This document shows, one piece after another, positions 22,534-34,100 of a stretch of 64,000 nt of DNA (position 1 is its first letter; each line of letters opens with the position of its first letter). The translations under genes were made by a program, and so were the position numbers. Below the pieces are notes generated by a model. It saw only the letters and a list, made by a program, of their open reading frames with translations, had not been told where the DNA came from and did no database searches. The DNA lies in NCBI GenBank assembly GCA_030549775.1, contig CM060175.1:3782564-3846563 (forward strand), read 5' to 3'. The stretch is from Tamarix chinensis (taxonomy: Eukaryota > Streptophyta > Magnoliopsida > Caryophyllales > Tamaricaceae).

Positions 22534-24060
22534 ATATACCCTGCCACTATTATTTACCGGTGGACCGGTCTGGCCCTGACTCACAAGGTATTCCACTATA
22601 AATATTAGTATCTTTCCATGTCTTATCACTTTTATGTTTGGTTTGTTGAGCACAAAATCCCCCACTATTATAGCCGGTGGAACGGTCGCTAGGGCACATG
22701 CCCTGCCACTATTATAGCCGGTGGAACGGTCGCGAGGGTAAGATACCCTGCCATTATTTATAGCCGGTGGACCGGTCTGGGTTCGGCTCAACATCTTTCT
22801 CTGTAAGTAGTTAGTGTTTTAACGTATCTTATTCGAGGGCATTTCACCTTTGTCATGCATGGCTTGAGACCTCAACACATCACATAAAAATTGATGACAT
22901 ATTCGTACTATCACATAGTAATGAGGACACAAGCACACTTCTTGATTCCAAGCCACGTTACACATGGAACGGATAAGATAATGGTGTTTAAAACACGACA
23001 CATAACTCATATAGAACATCCATGGTACGTAGGATACATGTCACACATTCAGCCTTAGCTATATCCCTACTCGGTTTAGGTTACCGAGCTATCTCCCGCG
23101 CTTATATTAGGCCACTAAACACCCCTTGTAATTATCATACTTAACACATTTCTCGCATTGGAAACCCAACCTCTAGGCATATAGGACAGGGCCCACCACC
23201 TTATACCCCGAGGTCTACTCATACTATTTTAACACCCCACGTATCATGACCCTCAGAACCAACTCTCTCTCATACTTCGCTCCTCCTCGATTATTCCTAT
23301 TATTTTTCTTTTTCTTTTTCCTCCTTCTCCAATTAGGGTTTCCTTCCCAAACCCTAGGTACCCATATATGACCCTACGTACTATTTTCACCTCGAGCCTC
23401 CAGACTCCCAAATAGACCTTCCATTACTTTCCTTACGTCCCAAGGTAACTTTTCATTTGTAAGGTTCGCCCCCATACGGACCTTAACCTCCCCATGCAAA
23501 CCCTATCATTTCCACCATGCCAACTCTATCATTCCCATGCAAACCCTAGTTTCTCCCATGCAACCTTATTTTCTCCCACTCTTCTATTTATTTAATTCCC
23601 CTTTTTTCTCATCATTTCACAAATTACATATTACCTAGGTCGCCCATACCTACGTTAACCAGCGTACTTCCCCTTGGTTATTTTAGTTGCTTATTTTTCT
23701 CTTTCAAGCCCCCACTCCACAACTCCTCATCAAAACACCTAGCATGCATGTCGTAGGGGTCACATCACATCACATCATCTTTGTACCATACCATATTAGT
23801 ACATACAGACAAGAGCACGAGAACATACCTCGGTTCCACGCTGCGCTACATAAATACACAGATAACATACAGATTATAGCATACAACCGCACAAGGCATA
23901 CAAGACAGGTAAAACATGCAATACACACAGGTGGCCTTAGTTACGTCCTTACCTAAATCGGCGTCGGGCTTGGAGCACGCTCCTACGCCTCCTGGGGGCT
24001 TTGACTCGGTTCACCTATAAGAGGGAAATGCTAAGGGTTAATCTCCCTCTATCGGAATTA
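22534..24060 (-). repeat. Solo LTR (continued): minisatellite and unique part
   Basis: The CCACTATTATAGCCGGTGG array resumes here (22545-22775), with spacer TTGTTGAGCACAAAATCCCC shared with the copies at 53290 and 57500. About 1.1 kb of cytosine-rich, gene-free sequence follows (CCCATGCAAACCCTA words near 23500). Then comes the conserved block GGAGCACGCTCCTACGCCTC at 23970-23989, present also near 54788 and in altered form near 58871. No convincing ORF. Confidence 0.7.
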
Positions 24061-24229
24061 CCATAAATTTCCTATCTTACCCCTATCATGGCCTAACACT
24101 AAGGCTAATATTAATAATAGGGGTTTATAAATAAAGGGTAGGGTTATTACTATTATCACGATAGTTTAAACGGATTATCACTAATTAAAGTAGGTTTTAG
24201 CAAAATCCAGAGTATTAAGGTGAGGGTTT

Positions 24230-24838
24230 CAATATTATTAATAATAATTACTAATAATACTAACAATAATAAGAATACTACTAATAATAATAGTACTCAT
24301 AATAAGAATAATAATGGCTATAATGATAATAATGATGATAATAATAATTGAAATCGTAGTAGCATTAGTGATAGTAATATTACCGATAATAATAAAATAA
24401 TAACACAACCATAATCATCCTGATGATAATATCAATAATAATGATAATAGTAGAAGTAGTAATAGTGATGAAAATAATAATAATAATAATAATAATACAA
24501 ATAATGGTAAGAATACTAATAATAATAATAATAGAAATAATAGCAATGAGAATAATAGTTAGAAAGATAAACATAATGACACTAGTATTAACCATAGTAA
24601 TAATAATAGTAATGATAGCGATAATGATAGTAACAATAATAACGATAATAACAATAAAAATAAAAATAATCACATTAATAATAATAATAATACAATAGTT
24701 GTGGCAAAACTAAGCATAACAAAAATACTAAGGTAATAATATTAAATTATAATGTTAAGGATAATAACGATGGTAATAATCGATAAAATAATAAATGCAT
24801 TAAATACAACAACGACAACAACAAAAATAATAACAAAG

Positions 24839-24896
<58 letters not shown>

Positions 24897-25134
24897 TAGT
24901 AATAACAATAATAGTAATGTTGATAATAATAATAATAATGATAATAATAATAATATTAGCAACAACCTCATAACCATGATAATAGTAATAGTAACGATAA
25001 TGATAATAATAATAATAATGATGAGGATAATAATAATAATAATGTTAATCATACTAATAATAGTAAGAATACTACCATAATAATAATAACAAAGATAATA
25101 ACAACATCAGTCATAGTTAGAGTAATAAACATGG

Positions 25135-25215
<81 letters not shown>

Positions 25216-25280
25216 CAATAATAGTAATAATGATACTAATACTAATACTACTACTACTACTACTAATAATAATAACACTA

Positions 25281-25355
<75 letters not shown>

Positions 25356-25362
25356 CTAATAC

Positions 25363-25400
<38 letters not shown>

Positions 25401-25615
25401 GTGATAATAATAATAATACTAATAGAGATAATCATAATAACTTAACAAGGTTTTAGTATCAACTAATACCATTAATTAGAAGTTCTTGGGGGTAATATTA
25501 GGACCTAAGAATAATAATAAGGGTAGTAATAATAGTAATTATGATAGTAGTATTAATAATAATATTGATTACCATATCATTAATAATATTGGTTAATAGT
25601 ATTAAAATTTATTAA
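24230..25615. repeat. 1.4-kb (AAT)n-rich low-complexity block
   Basis: Long runs of AAT/ATA trinucleotides occur, including near-pure stretches at 24838-24895, 25135-25215 and 25280-25355, interspersed with AGT, ACA and GAT variants. Equivalent AAT-rich blocks sit at the same place in the other family-A LTRs (54900-55720 and 59080-60000). The long isoleucine- or leucine-rich ORFs on both strands are artefacts of this composition. Confidence 0.9.
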
Positions 25616-25619
25616 CACT

Positions 25620-26665
25620 TTTATTATTCAGGATCTAGGGTTCAACTGTTCAAGGAATTTGGGGCAACCTGGCTGAGGTGGTGGCGGCACCAGCGGCGGT
25701 GGAGGAAGAATGGGAGAGTTGGATGTGGAGGCTAGGGAAGAGGAAAGTAGGGGAAAATGGAGGTGCAGGGTGGTAGGGGAGGAACCCCTGGTTGTTTTGG
25801 GGGGTAGTGGCGGTGCTGCAGGTGGCGGTGGAGGCGGCGCTGGCAGCACGAAGGTGGTGCGAGGGGGGGTCGAAGGGCTTGTTCAGGAAGGTAATTTCGC
25901 ATGGCCGGGGCGGCACTTGCGGGGCAAGGCAGGGAGGTCTAGGGGGTTGGTTGTGTAGAGGGTGGTGCAGGGAGGATGTTGGTGGCGTAGGCAGGCGGCA
26001 ACGGTGGCCGAAGGCGGAGGAATGGGCGGTTGAAGGTGGGGCGGCGTGCGTTGGGATTTCTCTGGGTTCCAGATTTTCGAACCCGATTCAGGCGGTGGTT
26101 AGGGCTATTTATAGGAAAATTGGGATGGGAAACGACAATGCTTTGAGGGAGGTTAGGGGGGTTAGGTTCTTGCATGTCCGACGAGGCTGGCCGGCGCAGG
26201 TCTGCTGTTGCAGACCGAAATTCGTCGGAGAGAGAGAGAGAGAGAGATTTCGTGTGGGAGAAACACTGAACCGATTGGTCAAATCCATAGGGGAGACAAC
26301 GAGGAGGAGAGGGGCAAAATGACCGGTGTTGTGGCTGCTATTGCAGGATTTCCTTCCCAGCCATGGTTTTTGTGTTGTAGGCGGCGAAGGACGACAACGT
26401 AGGGAAGAAGAAGAAGAAGAGGTTGGACCGACGGTCCAGCGGAAAAGAAAAGAAAGGAAAGAAAGAGGCCGAACCGGCCGGGAGAAAAGAGGAAGGAGGG
26501 TGCGCGGGAGAGGGGGCTGGGCCGCGAGGGGTGTTGGGCCTAGCAGGCCGGCCTAGTCGGGGAAAAAATAAGGAAGAGAAGGGGAAAGAAAGAAAAAGGA
26601 AAAAGGAGGGAGAAAAAGGAAAAAGGAAAAAAGGAAAAAAAAGGGAAATTAGTGGTTGGATTAAT
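25620..26665 (-). other. GC/GA-rich block of the solo LTR (putative leader)
   Basis: Strongly purine-rich on the + strand, so pyrimidine-rich in the LTR sense. Overlapping ORFs in all frames give glycine/arginine- or proline/serine-rich peptides with no domain, so I do not call genes. Counterparts are at 55800-57070 and 60020-60375. A (GA)n run lies at 26231-26247 and AAGAAG runs at 26405-26650. Confidence 0.6.
26102..26114 (-). promoter_or_regulatory. Putative LTR TATA box
   Basis: Minus strand CTATAAATAGCCC lies about 965 bp from the LTR sense start (27076). The equivalent CTATAAATACC occurs in the 52383-57482 copy at 56409-56419, about 1065 bp from its start. Conservation of motif and place in two LTRs supports a U3 promoter; the start site is not shown. 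Confidence 0.55.
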
Positions 26666-27081
26666 TAGCATAATTTGGGTAATTGAGATGTTTAATAAAA
26701 TATAAATATTACAATAGTAATTAAATTATCTTTTTAGGTTAATTTAGGGATTTTTGAAAGAAATTTCTTAAATTCCATTTTAATTAACAAAACACTCTAA
26801 TTTTCTCCAATTAAATTATTTATAAAATTTATATTAATTGAAGCTATTTTATCCTTCTTATTTTAAATAAAATAATTTACTTAATTAATTTCTAAAATAA
26901 AACCCTTAATTATCTTAAAATACCAAAAGTCCTCCTATTTAAAACACTTATAAATTCCTTCTTGATTTATCCTAATTAATTCCCTTTTTTTCAATAAAAG
27001 TAGTTTATTTTAATTAATTTTCTAATAATTCCCTATTCGGCCATGATTTCCTAAATTAGGGTTTTGGGGTATTTCACATTT

Positions 27082-28828
27082 TGGCTATTATATGTAAATT
27101 CTAAAAATTTTGAGACCTAAGTGAATATTATGTTAATAAAATAAGTTAAAATTGATAAGTTTGATACTTGGATGACATTTGATGAGTAGACCTAGAGACG
27201 TTAAGTAAAATAATTGGTTAAGTAAGAAAAAGAAAAGAGAAAGATATACTTTAGGTACATTGAGCAATTTAAGCATTTAATATTTGGTGTCCATATTTAT
27301 ACTCTATCATAAGAAAATCATTATCTAATTATAACCTATTTAGCATGAAATAAACCTCTCATAATATTAAGGTAAGTTAGTTGACGTTGAAGATATTTTA
27401 GTCATTTTATGTCCTTTTAGACCAGTTATTTTAATTAACCTTATATGTGAACCCTTGGCTAACTTAAATGTTGGCTATTCAACCTTGTCTTGAATAATTA
27501 GAGTTAATGTACATTGATATCAAATTTTATTGCATCTTTTATGGAGTGGAACTTGAACTTTAATGTCTTATTAATTATGTTTAGACTTAATACCTTGATC
27601 ATCTTCATTGAGCTTTAATGCTTCATATATTCAATTGGGCATTAATGACATGTTAATGGGTCTCTGTGCTTTAAATGGTTTGGGCCTTGATTTCTCTATG
27701 GATCAAGTGTAGGGATAATATAGAAAATTTACTAAGATAATTAGCTTATGTTTATATAAGTGATTAAGTGATATGCTATGGACCTTTGTTCTTATGTTGA
27801 CCTAAATATTTGATAAGACATTAATCACTTAAAAGTGAAATATCTTGAGTCAGGACTTATACTACTCGGGGTAGCTATCTGAGTCAGGTTTGGTATTCGC
27901 TTGGTACCATTTCGGTATTTTCTATTCTGCGATATTGGGCGCCTTACAAGGTTTGGGAGGTCTTATTCTACTCTACAGGTTTCTCGATATATTTCGGTCT
28001 TATAGAGGGTATGCATACTTAAGTGATCAGGTATTCTATTATTTGGTGGTGTGGTTATATTTCTAGGTAGGCTGACTAGGGTTAGTATCGTTCGAGTACT
28101 AGATTAGTTTTTATGATTTCTTCGGGTCTTTGTCTTCAAGTTAATATAATGTATTAGTTGCAATCACGATAACAAAACATAATGATCAATGAATCCCATT
28201 TATTCGTATATTTGTATTACATTATTTCATGCTTGATGGTTGAGTTTTTTATTCTTAATTGACGTACATATGTAAGCATCGTACCATTTTGTTATTACAT
28301 GTTCTATTGATTTCTTCACATGGACCTCGTACATAATGCCATTTCTGTAGGATAGTTGTGTTACTCAGTATAATATGCGTGCTGATACTACACATTTGTA
28401 GACATTGGGTCGTAGGTATATGATGATGATCCTACTGACTTCGAGTAAGTTCCTTAAGGGGAGTGATATGAGCTTATTCCATTAGGTTAGGGCATAGAGC
28501 TATATTTATTCGATGTTGCACATGATATGTACTCTAAAACCTGGATAATTTTTTTTAGACTCTTTATCCCTTTTATCCCCCTTATTTTTTTTTATGTATT
28601 ATATTATTTAGAGTATGTACTCTATACTTTGTCATTACGCTAAATTATTTAAGTTTTTTTTACTATCTATATCTATTTTTGTAAGTTTTAATTTATTTGT
28701 CATAACATTTTAATCTTATACTTAGTACAATAATGATATGGACCAAATTCGCGCTGAGTGTGGCGGTAATACCAACTATATTATTTTAATGCTTCCATTT
28801 TTTTTGTAATTATTTTTGAGGTGTTACA
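27082..28828 (+). mobile_element. Old family-A LTR relic, sense orientation
   Basis: It ends TTTTTGAGGTGTTACA at 28813-28828, preceded by GAGTGTGGCGGTAATACC and GCTTCCATTTTTTTT, which is the family-A terminus with much divergence. AGAGGGTATGCATACTTAAG near 28006 and TGTTACTCAGTATAATATGCG near 28359 match the relic ending at 3590. It was split by the solo LTR inserted at 14624/27076. No gene. Confidence 0.5.
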
Positions 28829-30180
28829 ATAATGACTATACTTTTATATAAAAAAGCATTATACTTTAATTGTTCTCAAATCATAAACTTTGATTCAAAA
28901 TATATGCTATCACATTATTTAATAATAAACTTTGACAATTAATATTTATTAATTTATATTGATAAAAATATATAAAAAATAATTCTACAAAAGTATTTTT
29001 AATATATATATATATATTTTAATAAATTAATAGTCAAAATTTATCCTTAAAATTTATGGTGAATTATATTATGAATAAGATGGAGTATAATAATAATAAT
29101 AATATACTAATAGATAAATAAATAATCTTATGAAAGGAGGCATCACTGATGTTTCATAGGTGCAAAAACAAGAACCGACAAAAGAAGAAAAATACATTAA
29201 AAAGCATTATCATATATATATATATATATATAAATTAAAAAGTATAAAATTTTTATTTTTGTGCATCAAGGAGGGTAAATTGAGTGCCTGATTGTTTAAC
29301 ACATAATTATCTATAACATTATTTAAATGAATTTAATTATACTATTTTTAAAATATCATTAATTATATTACCTATCATATTATTATTTCATAAGTAGATC
29401 CAACTACTTTTTATTAAATATTTAAATTATCTTATACTATTATACTTATATCTTTATTAATTAGACTCATCCACCACTATTATTAATATTGTCATTATTA
29501 TTCAATATCATTTATGTTAATATTAATATTAACATAATTTAAGAATAATGATTTATAATTATTAATAGTAATTATTTATATATTATTTTTGATAATAATA
29601 ATAAGCTCATAATTATTAGTACTATTATTCATTTATAATGAATAATATTAATAATTAATAATTATGAATATTATTCACCTTTAATATTTGTAATTAGTAA
29701 TATTAATAATTATTATGATTTTCAATTTTGATAATAATATTTAATATTAATAATTAATTAAAAATATTAATTAATATAAATTAATGTTATAATTAATTAT
29801 TAATCAATATATCTTATTAAAATTCAACATATAAACAAATAAAAAAAATATTATAAGAGTATATTTTATTAAAATAAAAAAAATATTCAACACTGTCAAT
29901 ATATATTAATTATTTTGACATTAGATGTGATACTAAATATGATTTTAAAAATGTTTAGGTGAAGTTAATTTACACTTTTATTTTTTTATTCAAATTAATC
30001 ATATTATTTGTGTTATATATGTCAGTTTTTTAAGTTTAATTTCTTGTATCTTTTTGGGATTAAATAGTGTTCTTTTAATTAGCCATAGTTAGTTGTACAG
30101 TACTTTTTACATAATTTTTCCGTGTAATAAAAAATTAAAATTTAAAACTGATCTAATTAATGTAAAAAAATATAATGAGT
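28829..30180. other. AT-rich intergenic region, no gene seen
   Basis: Very AT-rich, with TA and AAT runs (28998-29020, 29092-29105, 29214-29232) and a second copy of the Stowaway-like repeat at 28873-29085. It has short dyads of AATTATTAATA type around 29520-29820. It separates the TE block from the host gene promoter. Confidence 0.7.
28873..29085. repeat. Stowaway-like dispersed repeat, copy 2
   Basis: Matches 12148-12300 (TTCAAAATATATGCTATCAC, AATAATAAACTTTGACAATT). It extends to a right end AATAAGATGGAGTA at 29072-29085 that mirrors the left end TACTCCATCT of copy 1. An expanded (TA)n tract sits inside at about 29000-29020. Confidence 0.5.
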
Positions 30181-30646
30181 TTAATAGTGTTTTGTTTTTG
30201 TTTTGTTTTTTCTTTTTTCATTCAACCTGAGTCGGCAAAACGAACGGCCGTTTCGTCGGTTACCTTCCGCCGTTTGTAACTTTCATCCGTTGCCCCTGTT
30301 TCTTGCCCATTCCATTCCTCTCTTTTTTCCCCATCGATGTCCCTTCTTGTCTTTCCGTCTCGTCTTTCCCCTCGCAAGTCGTAACCCCTCGTCTCTCTCC
30401 TCAAGTTAACGCGAGCAACCTCTCCCAGCTACTAGCAAATACGGAAACACCTGACCTGGTAGAGAGAGAGAGAGATAAAAGCATAGAGGAGGAGTGGGAG
30501 CTGGTATGATGGTCCATATCTCACGTTCTCTCTCCTCTGATTATAATAATTAATACTTGTAACATTCTTAATTTCTTGTAAACTTTTCCCAAAGTACCGT
30601 TGATTTTCCCTCTTTTCTTCTCCAAATGCAAATTTGAAAACAATCC
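30180..30646 (+). promoter_or_regulatory. Promoter and 5' leader of the DDT-domain gene
   Basis: Composition shifts abruptly from AT-rich to CT-rich with CpGs (GGCCGTTTCGTCGG, GTCTTTCCGTCTCG), as is usual for plant 5' leaders. A (GA)n run lies at 30462-30475. Several upstream ATGs occur (for example 30203, 30303). If they are within the transcript they could dampen translation. I found no firm TATA box, and the start site is unknown. A leader intron is possible but not demonstrable. Confidence 0.5.
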
Positions 30647-31183
30647 ATGAATGATCTCTTAATCTGCCCTAATCCTCACAGTCTCAATCTCTCCGTCATG
30701 CGCGAGAACGTTTCCTCTCCGATCCATCAGTCTGAACCTCAACCCACCTGCATTGAAACTGTTCGCAACGACGAGAGCACCCAAAACACGGAACTCATCG
30801 AAAATAGAAAAGACCCAGTTGAAAATGGAAGCGAGAAGAATGAAAACAGCAAAAGTAATGGTAGCAGGAGTGATCCCAGGAAAAGTAGGAAGGAGAATAC
30901 TAATAAAGTGTATCATATAGTGAGACGGGAACGGCCATCTCGGGCCTGTACTGTACGGGCAGCTCAAGCTAAGCTTTCTGTGGTGCAGCCAGTGATCGAG
31001 AGGAAGACGAGGGCGCCGAAGAAGGGTAAAAATCAGAAGATTGAGGAATTAGAGGAAGAGGAGCCTGAGGAGCAATGCAGTAAAATTGTGACGCCCCTCC
31101 TCAATGAGCCGTCGCAGGCGCAGTTGCCGCGGTGGAAATTGAGGTCTATGTGGGAATTGGCTTCAATACTTAATTTTTTCAAT
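30647..31183 (+). CDS. DDR4: DDT-domain gene exon 1 (179 codons)
   Basis: Charged N-terminal region including a basic RRERPSRACTVRAAQAKL stretch and an acidic IEELEEEEPEEQ stretch. It ends in the first DDT helix (RWKLRSMWELASILNFFN). Donor is AAT|GTTAGT, phase 0. Without splicing the frame runs on to 31270 with no domain sense. Confidence 0.85.
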
Positions 31184-34100
31184 GTTAGTATGATAAAGAA
31201 TTTATCTATTCCTTTGTGTTTTGGTTGGTATTTGGTGGTATGCTTGAATTTTAAGGTGACTAAAGTTTGATTCTTCTTTGTTTTGGCGGTTTAGGTATTT
31301 AGGCCACTTTTAAATATAACGGTGGACTTCACGGCAGAAGAGTTGGAGACAGCATTGTTGACTCCTAACATTACGTTGGGTGACGTTCATATTCCTTTGC
31401 TAAAGGTTGGTTCCTTGAGTTCATGTGTTTGTATTGGATAGGTGTCATGTTTTGATGGGTTAGTCAACAAACTAATATTTAGGAGGTTGAATTCTTAATA
31501 CTTGTGATCCACGACGGATGTTAATGTACATGTTTTCCGAATCTCTCATAAAGTTGAGCTGAACAGAAAGTTTTTGTGCTAGCCATTAAATGTACGGAGC
31601 AAGCATCTGTTGACTATAGTATGTAAAAAGGGGCGATAGATTCCATCTTGTGGGCATCGCCATTGTGGTGGAGCTGTTTTTGGGCCCTTCTCTGTTTGCC
31701 CTAGCTTATGTGAAGGACCCAGAAATCCTGCATAATTGTGGTTGTTGTATGGACCTATGGCAGCATATAATAGATGATCTGCATTTACATTTTCCCTTTG
31801 AAATCTTTTTTCTACTCATATAATGATACAAATATTGAACTGATCACTAGAATCATGATGTTGGACAATGCAATTCTACTTGATAGAGTAACCAGTTGTT
31901 TTATGACCAGTCTGTATGCTTGAAATATGGTGTCATTCTATCAGAAAAACAAGTTTGTCCTAAAATATATATTCATCGATCTCCTTTTTTAACTCATTCT
32001 CAGGTTTCTATGAGGAAAAACTAGTAGCTGTCAATGAAATATTTAGTGAATGCAGGAGCGGTACACACATACAATAAATGAACACTACTCTCTTTTGGTG
32101 AGAACTGAGAGCTCAATATTAACCGGTAGATCAAAGATAAATGGATGGGATTATCGATACTGCTAAAGTAGAAATTACTCTGACAAAAAACTATCCCTAG
32201 GTGGCTAAGGATATGATTAAACATATCATATAATCAAGTATGCACAACTCTGTCACATATGATCAAGTTAACATCCGCGACAAGCACATTTGAAGTAAGC
32301 TCTTTAACTTCATGAGGTTCAACATTTAGCTCAAAATCCTTGTTAGTGACAGTTTGTTTTGCTGTTAACTTTGAACTCGGTTTCTGACTATACAATGGCT
32401 TTTAACATATCATCTCTAAAGCTCGTCTTTAAATATACTTTATCTTGTTCTACCAGACCTTAGTGATTGGTGAGAACTTGATGATTAGGAAGTCCAAGAT
32501 AACACTCTGGGATCTAGGATGGTCTAGGGCAAAGAATGATGGGAACATGACAAACTTAAAGTTGAAGGCTATGAATTTCTGAATCATAGAAAATAAATTT
32601 GACTCAACAGCCTCTTCAGAATCTAATTTGCCCTTAGCTGCAACTTGAAGCACCTCTTGTCCTTGATCTTTATGGCATTTTAGTTCAAAAACTCTATCGC
32701 ATATGCTCAGCAACTTGGAGCATGCACGTGTGATCAGGTTAACATTTGCTGCAAGCACACTTGAGGCAAGCTCTTTAACTTCAATGGGCTCTACATCTAG
32801 TGCCTGGTCCTTATTAGTGAAGGGCAAGCTTGTTGTCTTTATAATTAACTCGAATGCCTGTTTGAATGTTATGAGAATCCTCAAACGTTGTGATTTTCTC
32901 CTAATTGTTGTGATGAAAAAAATACTTGCTTCAGGCTCTTAGACGTCAAGGATAATACATGTTAACAATTTACTCCAACAGTGACCTATGATTGAAATCA
33001 TGAAACTCCTTTTATTCAATTTTGAATTTTTTTTCCCATTTCATTCTACCTTTTCCCCATTTTTTTTTAAATAGTCATCACAGCTAAAAAACTGACAAAT
33101 CTGAATGATTAAAAGAAAGAAATGAATTATAGAATTTTCCATTAGAAGGATTTTGTGGACTCCTTGAGAAAGCAACAGTTATGAGCCATGACTGACAAAG
33201 AGGCTAATGCCGTCGTAGCAGATGATGTCAATGGGCAGGGAAGATGAGCATTGATTCATGTTCACAGAAACAAACTGCGAAACGCCATATAGGAGTGCGA
33301 AAAAAATATTTTAGAGGGAGGCTATGTTTAGGCAGTGTTATACGTCCGTTGCAGGCCAAGAGGTCCCACAGCATCTAGTCTATATCTATTATTAGTTTAT
33401 TATGATTTTTATTTATTAGCAGAACTTTTTTATTAAATAGGCAAGTCTTATAATAATAAATAGGCGTAGATATTGAATATTCAATTTAGGAAACTAGATT
33501 TAATGTAGTCACTATTTTCTTTAGGAGGAAAGAATATTTATCTTATTTAATAATGGCTTAACTTGTTAGTTTGTTGCCACTTGCCAAGTATAAATAAGAG
33601 GTTGAGACCTCAGTAATAAACAGGTTGAAAAATTAGTACTCTCTAAACAACCGAATCTCCTCTCTTCTTCTCTCACCTCTCTGTTGTTCAACATATATGC
33701 ATACACATGCATCCCCAATTGTCCTAATTAGTCTTACTCAATTCATGCTTTATTAATTCTAATTAGCTATAGTTGATTGCTATGGTGTACAGACACAAAT
33801 AACAAGAAAGGTATTAATAGAAATAGGAGACTAAGGACCTATCCAATAACAGGTCCTGAACCTGCTGTGGCTAGATCCTCGAGTGATTAATCTTAACAAT
33901 TAGACTTCAATTAGGGTTTGAGCTGTGATGAAGTAGATGACAGTTGAAGGCAAGCTGTATAGGTGGAGCACCAGATGCTATAGTAAGGATGGTCTCTCAG
34001 CGAAGCTTCTGCTGCTTTCTTTTTTGATGGCTAATCAACGATGGGCAAAGGCAAGGTTGTACCATACATAGAAGTTTGCTAGATTTGGGAGAATTTATTT

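Larger units (their letters stand above)
14619..27081 (-). mobile_element. Complete solo LTR of family A, 5.3 kb, with nested insert
   Basis: The 5-bp target duplication CATTT flanks it at 14619-14623 and 27077-27081. The LTR proper is 14624-27076, starting TGTAACACACCCAAATTTAC and ending TTTTGGGGTATTTCA on the + strand (TG...CA). After removing the 7151-bp nested element and its 5-bp duplication, 5297 bp remain. There is no internal retroviral region between the ends, so this fits a solo LTR left by LTR-LTR recombination. Sense strand is minus, judged from the primer site next to the 6454 relative. From the sense start (27076) it runs: AT-rich U3, GA/CT-rich GC block with a TATA box, (AAT)n block, conserved GGAGCACGCTCCTACGCCTC segment, minisatellite, terminus. 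Confidence 0.88.

Noticed and set aside
24380..25445. Long isoleucine- and leucine-rich ORFs on both strands
   Set aside because: They are translations of AAT/ATT triplet tracts, open in several frames at once, with no start context or domain.
25628..26668. Overlapping glycine/arginine- and proline-rich ORFs in the GC-rich block
   Set aside because: All frames are open because of composition; sister LTR copies do not keep the same frames.
14624..28828. A single large DNA transposon with inverted TGTAACAC ... GTGTTACA ends
   Set aside because: No target duplication fits those ends; CATTT at 14619 and 27077 shows that the left end belongs to a TG...CA solo LTR, and 28828 is the end of another, older LTR in the opposite orientation.
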